Positions 18,174-24,451 of a stretch of DNA of 54,988 nucleotides are shown here, in pieces. The stretch spans positions 1-54,988 of the forward strand of contig JAFZQO010000039.1 in assembly GCA_017620335.1 (NCBI GenBank), in the 5' to 3' direction. The notes beneath the pieces are model-generated. The model did no database searches and was not told where the DNA came from. It saw only the letters and a program-made list of their open reading frames with translations. How positions within the stretch are numbered: position 1 is the stretch's first letter; every line of letters starts with the position of its first letter. A program made the translations under genes and the position numbers. The DNA is from Bacteroidales bacterium (GTDB taxonomy: Bacteria > Bacteroidota > Bacteroidia > Bacteroidales > UBA932).

Positions 18174-19784
18174 TTACTTGGTGTTGATGATGAAACCGAG
18201 GATGCCGTTCTCTTCAAGCAGCCAGACCTTGCCGTCCTCCGCTTTCCTGACGGTGAATGTCTTCCGGGTACTGCCTTCCTGATAGCCGGTTATGCCGTAA
18301 AATGCTACGGAAGCGTCACAATTGCTCCATAAGACGGTTCCGGACTGGTCGAGTGTAATCCCTGCAAGCTTGCCTTCGGACAGGTTCTGTAAACGGAAAG
18401 ACCTGTCTCCGACAGCAAACTGGTCGGTCCCCTCGCAATAAGTGTATATGCTTGATACAATGTCAGCAAGGGCATCATAAGTGTAAACTCCCGGGTCCGT
18501 CTGGTCCAGGAAAGCGTTCACTTCGCTCATCTGCGGCCCCTCCTGCGGGAAAATAACTTTCTTGTATATGGAGATACCCTTGATATAAGTCCCTTGCTGC
18601 GATGAAGGGAAGAGGCTGAAGCTCTTGGAATTTACATTAAACCTGAGGTTGTAGGAGCCTCCTTTTATGCTGGCGATACCGCCGCTGACCGAAATGGTCC
18701 AGTTATAGACCCCCCCTTGAACGCTCAGACTGGTATTTGAAACGCCGAGATAGTCCGTACCGGTGAACAGGCCGAAGCGACCGGAAGAGGAGCCTTCCGT
18801 AAGGGTGAACCGCTGGACCTTGCTGTCAGGTTCTTCCGTGAGGGTGCCTTTGTCCCCTGATTTGGAGATGGCGGTGGAAGTGTAGTAGTTGTTCTTCAAA
18901 CGTTCCATGGCCAGGTCATCTTCACTTGCCGTAATGATGATCTCGTCCCCTGCGTTCAGTTCATCGGTATTTGTGACCAACTGCCACACCGTCGATTCCG
19001 GAATATAAACGTCAAGGGTGCCGAAGTTCAGTATCTCGCCGACTGATGCGGTGAACCCCTTTTCCGATTCTGCCTTCATCAGGACGGGACCCTTTTTGAG
19101 CAGTATGGAGAATCCGCTGTAGGTTCCGGGATTGACGGCGAGGTAATAAGTACCTGAACCGGGGATGCTTTCGACGCCGGCTGAATCAGAACCGGTATCG
19201 TATTGTGCGACAATCGCTCCGTCCTCACCGAAACCTATGAGGGTGCTGCCGCCGGCGGAGATGCCTTCAGCGTTGTACAGAACGGAGGTGATGTCATCAG
19301 AAGCTATGCTGAACTTCAGGATGGCGAAGACGTGGTGGAAGGTGAAGGAAGTGCCTTCGGTCGTGGATGCTATAAGGTCGGCCCCTCCGAAACTGCCATC
19401 GGAAGAAACGGCCGGGCGGGCGATGGAAATCTGCCGGTTGACCTTGTCGAAAGCCGGAGTATCGGTCCCGTAACCTGCTACGGCATAATAAGGGCCGGAG
19501 CCGATGATGCCGGTGGACGTGAAGGAAAACTCGCTGCATCCTTCAGTGACGGTGAATACCTCCGACCTCCCATCGGAATCGAAGACCGTAATCCGGTCTC
19601 CTTCGTCCCAAGTGACCATCCGCTCGTCATCAATCGCCGTCCTGGTGGCTACACCGATGGAAGCGGAGAACGTGACGGGCGCATTGGGACCCGGCCCGGT
19701 ATCGGGGGGAAGCGCCTCCTCGACGGTGGCACAGGCCGTCAATGCCATCACGGCCGCAATGAGTAATCTGCGGAACGGTACCAT
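18174..19784 (-). CDS. Fimbrillin-like surface lipoprotein B
   Basis: This 536-residue lipoprotein has a lipobox LTAC at about 16-19. It is followed by a Pro- and Gly-rich spacer and a Mfa/FimA-like beta domain. The family marks seen are TRTAIDDERMVTWDEGDRITVF, a fimbrillin N-terminal pattern, and YYLAVNPGTYSGFSILL. The C-terminal part (about 300-536) contains a strand-rich segment and a unique tail from EVNAFLDQTDPGVY onward. It may form surface fibres or act as a surface adhesin. It lies eight bases after lipoprotein A and six before the C10 protease. A role as partner or inhibitor of the protease is possible but not shown. Confidence 0.7.
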   Translation of the reverse strand: MVPFRRLLIAAVMALTACATVEEALPPDTGPGPNAPVTFSASIGVATRTAIDDERMVTWDEGDRITVFDSDGRSEVFTVTEGCSEFSFTSTGIIGSGPYYAVAGYGTDTPAFDKVNRQISIARPAVSSDGSFGGADLIASTTEGTSFTFHHVFAILKFSIASDDITSVLYNAEGISAGGSTLIGFGEDGAIVAQYDTGSDSAGVESIPGSGTYYLAVNPGTYSGFSILLKKGPVLMKAESEKGFTASVGEILNFGTLDVYIPESTVWQLVTNTDELNAGDEIIITASEDDLAMERLKNNYYTSTAISKSGDKGTLTEEPDSKVQRFTLTEGSSSGRFGLFTGTDYLGVSNTSLSVQGGVYNWTISVSGGIASIKGGSYNLRFNVNSKSFSLFPSSQQGTYIKGISIYKKVIFPQEGPQMSEVNAFLDQTDPGVYTYDALADIVSSIYTYCEGTDQFAVGDRSFRLQNLSEGKLAGITLDQSGTVLWSNCDASVAFYGITGYQEGSTRKTFTVRKAEDGKVWLLEENGILGFIINTK

Positions 19785-19792
19785 GGGAATAA

Positions 19793-20710
19793 CTACCAGT
19801 TGAAGCCGGTCTCACCGAGTCCGTCTATCCCGTTACCGGAAAAAGACTTCTTGCAAGCCAGCCTATAGGTTGTACCCGCCACGTATGCCTTCGATGGAGA
19901 GTAATCATACGAGAACTCCGTACCGGACTCTTCCGTTATGGTAATCGTCAGGTTTTTCCCCCTCATATCCAGCGGAGCTGTAGCATAGTATGCTGTTAGA
20001 GTCGCCGAGTCCCCGAGGATTATGTCCAGGTTCATCGAGACTTCATCCGCAAACTCCGTCCCTACGATGGCAGGAGCTGTTGAGGTCAGGTCGAAATAGC
20101 CCTTAACGACAAAGAGGGGCTCATCAAGTGAGAACGTCAGTTTTGTGTAATGCCCGGCCGGAAGAGTAACTTCAGGTTTAAGGACTGTCCACAGGTGGTG
20201 GTAGGTGAAAGAAATACGGCCATTAACCACCTTCTGTGGATCGGTATACATATACAGATACTCACTCGTGTGGACAGAAGAGTCATTGCCCTTCTGGTCC
20301 TGCACCATAATCTCTCCATCCTTTACTTTATAGTACTGGACAGGTATCCTGGCCGGATCCAAGTAAAACTGTCCGACAAGTGGATAGTAGCTGCGATAGA
20401 CATAGTCTTCTCCCGTCTTGAACTCCCAATATCCACCGTCAAATGGGGCGGAGAGAGCTTCTCCCTCTGTATCGACTATGAAGTATACTTGACTGCCTTT
20501 GCCGGGGAACACGCCCAACGTGTCACCAGGAGTCCAGTACATCTTGGTCCCGTGTATAACGGCCTTTGTTTCAGGTGTCCCGTCGTCCTCATAGACTGAA
20601 TCAGCGGAAATACTGATGGTCAGCCCTGATTGAGGATCCGGGGCCTCAACAACCTGACATGCAGCGGCTCCGATCAACAGGGCCACTGAGGCATATAAAC
20701 CTTTATGCAT
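19793..20710 (-). CDS. Fimbrillin-like surface lipoprotein A
   Basis: This 305-residue lipoprotein has lipobox GAAAC near residue 18 and a Mfa/FimA-like fold signature. After the cysteine come ETKAVIHGTKMYWTPGDTLGVFPG, then FTYHHLWTVLKPEVTLPAG, the usual fimbrillin core, and a closing SPSKAYVAGTTYRLAC. It is the first long gene of the operon. Its translation starts about 31 bases after a 36-codon ORF and about 250 bases downstream of a clear -7 element. Such proteins are exported and anchored on the outer membrane. Whether it polymerises cannot be told from sequence. Confidence 0.72.
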   Translation of the reverse strand: MHKGLYASVALLIGAAACQVVEAPDPQSGLTISISADSVYEDDGTPETKAVIHGTKMYWTPGDTLGVFPGKGSQVYFIVDTEGEALSAPFDGGYWEFKTGEDYVYRSYYPLVGQFYLDPARIPVQYYKVKDGEIMVQDQKGNDSSVHTSEYLYMYTDPQKVVNGRISFTYHHLWTVLKPEVTLPAGHYTKLTFSLDEPLFVVKGYFDLTSTAPAIVGTEFADEVSMNLDIILGDSATLTAYYATAPLDMRGKNLTITITEESGTEFSYDYSPSKAYVAGTTYRLACKKSFSGNGIDGLGETGFNW

Positions 20711-20740
20711 ATGGTGGTTAGCTATTGTTTTTCCGGTTAG

Positions 20741-20851
20741 TTAACCATCTTCTTCCTCGGTATCATCCATACTGCCCGCTGCCAACGTCGGTTTGGTTGG
20801 TATAACCATGATCTCTTCTACTGCAGGTGAGCCATAAACCTCTTTCTCCAT
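20741..20851 (-). CDS. Small acidic ORF (36 residues) in the leader of the fimbrillin/C10 operon
   Basis: An ATG at 20851 opens a 36-residue frame that begins MEKEVYGSPAVEEI and ends LAAGSMDDTEEEDG before a TAA at 20741. It has no signal peptide or membrane helix. The basic and Pro-containing start, a small-residue AAGSM middle and an acidic tail resemble the short hypothetical proteins often found ahead of fimbrillin-type operons in Bacteroidota, from memory. It lies in the correct strand downstream of the promoter at 20968 and ends 30 bases before lipoprotein A. Translation is unproven. Confidence 0.55.
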   Translation of the reverse strand: MEKEVYGSPAVEEIMVIPTKPTLAAGSMDDTEEEDG

Positions 20852-20967
20852 AGTACAAAACGAATGGCCAGTAAGCTCCGGTTACTGGATATAATAACAG
20901 GAAGTGTGGAGCAATCCGCCATGGCGGAACACTTCATCAAATATGTCTGTCGGTTGCCTGACAGTTA

Positions 20968-20998
20968 CAAAGATACGAAAATACAACTAAATACCTAA
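20968..20998 (-). promoter_or_regulatory. Promoter of the small ORF/fimbrillin/C10 operon
   Basis: On the minus strand TATCTTTG (20968-20975) is a perfect -7 element. TTAG, one mismatch from TTTG, lies 19 bases upstream. About 110 bases of leader separate it from the small ORF. The rest of the 20852-21064 stretch shows nothing coding. Confidence 0.7.
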
Positions 20999-21064
20999 TT
21001 CTTACAAGCCCCTGATTCGTAACCACTGTAACTGCTGGGGTGATAAACCGTGGATAAAACCAAC

Positions 21065-22153
21065 TCATTTAATCCTATACGGCTGCTCTTCGTACAGGAT
21101 GTTGCGTTTGGCCTTGCGGATCCATTTCTGCTCTTCGAGTTTGACATGTTCCTGGACGATATCGAACGTTATGGTGCCTTTGAGGTACTCTTCGATGACG
21201 GGATCGCCGAGCCTGGTGAAGAAATCGTCCAGGAAAGCGAACTGTGAATACCGGTCCTTGAAATACCGGATCAACTGGACGGTGTGCAGCAGAGAGTGGT
21301 ATTCGGCACCGGGCTCGAGGATGATCTGGTATCCGCAGCACTTTTCGCCCCGGTACAGCCCGGCTGCGGGCTTGAATGTGCACGGGCGCAGCATCACGCC
21401 TTCCGGTGCCGGAAGGCTGTCCAGCGCCCCGTGCCGGATGTACGGCGCTCCCAAGTACTCGTACGGGCGCGCCGTTCCTATGCCCGGCGTGATGTTGGTG
21501 CCGTTCCAAAGGCCTCCGCCACTGTACATGAAGCAGGTGAACATCCCGGGGATGTCCGAGGCGGGGGCGATGGTCCACGGCATCAGCAGGCGGTTGATGT
21601 CGGTGGCCCGGGCGGAGATGATGTGCAGGGGGAAGCGTGCTCCGAGCTCGTTGTAATAGAGGTGGCAGAGTTCGCCCAGGGTCAGGCCGTGGCGGTGCGC
21701 CACCTTGGGCATCCAAGGCTCGTAATCCACAACCGGCATCGTGCCTTCCACGACCCTGCCGGCGGGATTGTCATGGTCCACGATGTAGAGAGAGGGCACG
21801 GCGGGGTAGTCCCCGTCGAAATCCTTCTCCATTTCGAGGAGTACCGACATGAGGCGGAATACGTCACGGGTGTAGTTGAAATAACGGGCTCCGACATCCT
21901 GAATCTCCACCACGACGGCGTTCAGCCCCTCGAGGTCCTCGCGCCTGAAGAGGATGTGCTCAGTGTCGGGACTGAGCTCGGCGTCCTGGGGCATGAAAAC
22001 CCTGGCGAGGTTTCCGCGCTGCCGGAAGATGTCGTACATGTACCGGCCGGTCGAGGTGTCCCAGCAGTTCTGGGTGCAGAAACAGGCGACCTTCCCGTCG
22101 AGGAGGGCCTTGTCGAGCTGGTCTTCCAGCCGGGTGGTCCTGAATGAGAACAT
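21065..22153 (-). CDS. DUF1343/NamZ-like protein lacking the usual N-terminal motif
   Basis: The 362-residue protein matches the DUF1343 family, whose characterised members (NamZ) are exo-N-acetylmuramidases. Recognisable blocks are VVVEIQDVGARYFNY (81-95), LYIVDHDNPAGRVVEG (122-137), LTLGELCHLYYNELG, and MPWTIAPASDIPG. Two things are odd. There is no signal peptide, so it should stay in the cytoplasm. The block I recall as PEHG, after the first strand, reads MPQDAELS (54-61), with a shortened stretch around it. It ends four bases before the next gene's frame and follows glmM by three bases, which suggests a role in amino-sugar or wall recycling. Activity is uncertain. Confidence 0.7.
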   Translation of the reverse strand: MFSFRTTRLEDQLDKALLDGKVACFCTQNCWDTSTGRYMYDIFRQRGNLARVFMPQDAELSPDTEHILFRREDLEGLNAVVVEIQDVGARYFNYTRDVFRLMSVLLEMEKDFDGDYPAVPSLYIVDHDNPAGRVVEGTMPVVDYEPWMPKVAHRHGLTLGELCHLYYNELGARFPLHIISARATDINRLLMPWTIAPASDIPGMFTCFMYSGGGLWNGTNITPGIGTARPYEYLGAPYIRHGALDSLPAPEGVMLRPCTFKPAAGLYRGEKCCGYQIILEPGAEYHSLLHTVQLIRYFKDRYSQFAFLDDFFTRLGDPVIEEYLKGTITFDIVQEHVKLEEQKWIRKAKRNILYEEQPYRIK

Positions 22154-22156
22154 GCT

Positions 22157-23611
22157 CTATCCCTTGATGATTCCTTCTGCTATGCCTATGACCCTCCGCG
22201 CCAGCTCCTCGGCCTCCTCCTGGGTAGGGGCCTCGGCGTAGATGCGGATAATGGGCTCTGTATTGGACCTGCGGAGATGCACCCAGCGGCGCTCGGCCTC
22301 AAAGTCGATCTTGACCCCGTCGATGTCGTTGATGCGCTCGTCTTTGAAAACCACCTTCATCTCGGAGAGGATGCGGTCTATGAGGGCATTGTCGGAGAGC
22401 TCTATCTTGTTCTTTGCGATGAAGTACTGCGGGTAGGTGGCTTTCAACTCGCTGACTTTCATTTGCTTGTAAGCAAGGTTGCTGAGGAAGAGGCCCACGC
22501 CTACCATGGCGTCGCGGCCGAAGTGGCTGGCAGGGTAGATAACTCCGCCGTTGCCTTCGCCGCCTATCAGGGCGCAGGTCTCATGCATCTTGGTGGTGAC
22601 GTTGACCTCGCCCACGGCAGCAGCCTCATAGCGGCCTCCGTGCAGTTCGGCGACATCGCGGAGGGCCCGGGAGGATGAGAGGTTGGAGACCGCGACCGGC
22701 TTGTACGGGGCCGTCGCCTCCTCAAGGGTAATACCCTGGACCTCGGCCAGTTTCGCGGCCTTGGCAAAGAGATATTCGGCAACGCTTACAAGCGTATATT
22801 CTTCCACGAAGGGCTCGCCGTTCTCGCAGATGAAGGCGAGGCGGTCTACGTCGGGATCGACCGATATTCCCAGGTCGGCATGTTCGCGGACGACGGTCTC
22901 GCTCAGTTCGCGCAGGTTGGCCGGGAGAGGCTCGGGGTTATGGGCGAAATTGCCGTCCGGCGTGCCGTTGACCATGATGCACTCGACTCCCAGGCGCTCG
23001 AGCAGGCGCGGCATGATGATGGCGCCTACGGAATTGACGGGGTCGAGCACAACCTTGAAATGGGCGTTCCTGACGGCCTCCTCGTCCACGGCCTTAAGGT
23101 CGATGACGGCCTGGATGTGCTCGTCGGTGAAATCATGCTCGGTGACATGCCCGAGTCCGTCGACGGACGCGAAGTCGAACTCCCCGCTTTCGGCGCAGTC
23201 GAGGATGGCCTGCCCTTCGGCCGCATTGAGGAACTCTCCCTTCTCGTTAAGGAGCTTGAGGGCATTCCACTGGCGGGGGTTGTGCGAGGCGGTGAGGATG
23301 ATGCCGCCGTCCGCCTTAGCGAGGACGACCGCCATCTCGGTGGTCGGGGTGGAGGCGAATCCGGCCTTGACGACGTCCACGCCGCATGCGACGAGGGTGC
23401 CGCAGACGAGCTGCTCCACCATTTCTCCGCTCAGGCGGGCGTCCTTGCCGACGACGACCCTGTAGGGGGCCCCGTCGGCATGGGGCCTGCGCTCGCGCAA
23501 CTTGGCGCAGTAGGCGTAGGTGAACTTGACGATGTCGATGGGGGTGAGGCCTTCACCCACGGGACCTCCGATGGTGCCCCGGATACCCGATATGGATTTG
23601 ATAAGTGACAT
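22157..23611 (-). CDS. glmM: Phosphoglucosamine mutase / phosphomannomutase family enzyme
   Basis: This alpha-D-phosphohexomutase of 484 residues carries the phosphoserine loop TASHNP, the metal loop DPDVDR and the sugar loop GEGNGGV. The phosphate-binding motif RRSNTEPIIRIY is near the end, so all four domains are present. I start it at ATG 23611 (MSLIKSISGIRGTIGG). Upstream in-frame codons overlap the promoter region. The likely reaction is glucosamine-6-P to glucosamine-1-P for wall synthesis, but phosphomannomutase activity cannot be excluded. The symbol is therefore tentative. The DUF1343 gene follows by three bases. Confidence 0.82.
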   Translation of the reverse strand: MSLIKSISGIRGTIGGPVGEGLTPIDIVKFTYAYCAKLRERRPHADGAPYRVVVGKDARLSGEMVEQLVCGTLVACGVDVVKAGFASTPTTEMAVVLAKADGGIILTASHNPRQWNALKLLNEKGEFLNAAEGQAILDCAESGEFDFASVDGLGHVTEHDFTDEHIQAVIDLKAVDEEAVRNAHFKVVLDPVNSVGAIIMPRLLERLGVECIMVNGTPDGNFAHNPEPLPANLRELSETVVREHADLGISVDPDVDRLAFICENGEPFVEEYTLVSVAEYLFAKAAKLAEVQGITLEEATAPYKPVAVSNLSSSRALRDVAELHGGRYEAAAVGEVNVTTKMHETCALIGGEGNGGVIYPASHFGRDAMVGVGLFLSNLAYKQMKVSELKATYPQYFIAKNKIELSDNALIDRILSEMKVVFKDERINDIDGVKIDFEAERRWVHLRRSNTEPIIRIYAEAPTQEEAEELARRVIGIAEGIIKG

Positions 23612-23631
23612 AATATCTTGTATATGGATTG

Positions 23632-23639
23632 CAAATATA
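23632..23639 (-). promoter_or_regulatory. -7 element ahead of the phosphohexomutase gene
   Basis: TATATTTG on the minus strand lies 20 bases upstream of the ATG at 23611. It is divergent from the tRNA-Glu promoter about 50 bases away. The -33 region is poor. Confidence 0.5.
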
Positions 23640-23689
23640 CTGATTTTCGGCCCCTGTCGGAAATTTTTCATGGGTGAATGCAGAAAAAA

Positions 23690-23720
23690 TTTGGAGGATA
23701 GTTTTTTTTACCTATCTTTG
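23690..23720 (+). promoter_or_regulatory. Promoter of tRNA-Glu
   Basis: TTTG (23690-23693), exactly 19 bases, then TATCTTTG (23713-23720) is a full-consensus Bacteroidota promoter 17 bases upstream of the tRNA. The spacer is T-rich. Its sequence is strikingly like the tRNA-Phe promoter at 27266. Confidence 0.88.
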
Positions 23721-23737
23721 CATTCCCAAACCGAAAC

Positions 23738-23809
23738 GCTGGGTTCGTATAACGGTTAGTACTCAAGATTCTCAATCTTGCAATAGGAGTTCGATTCTCC
23801 TACCCAGTA
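23738..23809 (+). tRNA. tRNA-Glu (anticodon CTC)
   Basis: The 72-base cloverleaf has acceptor GCTGGGT with ACCCAGT, D stem GTAT/GTAC, anticodon stem CAAGA/TCTTG with loop TTCTCAA (anticodon CTC, reading GAG), T stem AGGAG/CTCCT with loop TTCGATT, and discriminator A. CCA is not encoded. GAG is the common Glu codon in this GC-rich genome. Confidence 0.95.
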
Positions 23810-23817
23810 CACAGAGA

Positions 23818-23841
23818 CCTGCTGGAGACAGCAGGTTTTTT
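23818..23841 (+). terminator. Terminator of tRNA-Glu
   Basis: CCTGCTG (23818-23824) pairs with CAGCAGG (23829-23835) across GAGA and is followed by six T. It starts eight bases after the tRNA end. Confidence 0.85.
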
Positions 23842-23866
23842 GTTAATATCAGACTTTCAACTACTT

Positions 23867-24451
23867 ATGAAGAAGTTCGTCCTTTTCGCAGCCCTTTTGT
23901 CCCTATTCGCATCCTGCAGCTCCGGGGTCCCTGATCCCGTGCACGAGGCCATTAAGGGAGAGATCATGGGCAACATGTCACAGGAATTCTCCAGCGTTTC
24001 CATCAATTCCGTGGAGAAGATCGATTCCACCACGTTCAGGCAGGAGCTGGAACGCCGCAAGAATGTCTTCACCACGAAAAGGGACGCCGACAGCGACTTC
24101 CTTCTCAAGTACATGACCGAAGGGAAGAAGCGCAACGCCGCCCTCAAGTCCGAAAGTTACAAGAGGGACCTGGTCATCCTCCAGGGCCTTGACAGCCTGG
24201 AAGAGGTACATGCCGCCATCCTTGACGACATCGCCTATTACGACTACCGTTTCAGCGCCGAGGCGAAGGGAGAGGGACTGAAGATGCAGTTCCGCGACGC
24301 ATATATTTCCATCACCCCGGACGGAAGGGTGATCAGCATGACCGCCGAGAGGCGTGACCTGCACAAGAGCGCCGGCCGCGTCATTCCCGGCTATCTGGAA
24401 CTCGTCAAAGGTGCGGACGATGATGATGAGATGACGGACGTCATCCTCTAG
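23867..24451 (+). CDS. Small lipoprotein of unknown function
   Basis: The 194-residue protein begins MKKFVLFAALLSLFASCSSG, a clear lipoprotein signal with the lipid cysteine near residue 17. The remainder is charged and mostly helical, with no motif I recognise; blocks such as QGLDSLEEVHAAILDDIAYYDYRF and DAYISITPDGRVISM can be seen. The ATG at 23867 was chosen over an upstream one because only it gives the signal peptide at the N-terminus. The last four bases overlap the convergent PriA-like gene. It follows the tRNA-Glu terminator, and no strong promoter of its own is evident. Confidence 0.7.
   Translation: MKKFVLFAALLSLFASCSSGVPDPVHEAIKGEIMGNMSQEFSSVSINSVEKIDSTTFRQELERRKNVFTTKRDADSDFLLKYMTEGKKRNAALKSESYKRDLVILQGLDSLEEVHAAILDDIAYYDYRFSAEAKGEGLKMQFRDAYISITPDGRVISMTAERRDLHKSAGRVIPGYLELVKGADDDDEMTDVIL

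Noticed and set aside
23612-23671. Longer start for the hexosephosphate mutase
   Set aside because: The extra 20 residues cover the -7 promoter element and do not match the family N-terminus, which begins near MSLIKSISGIRG.
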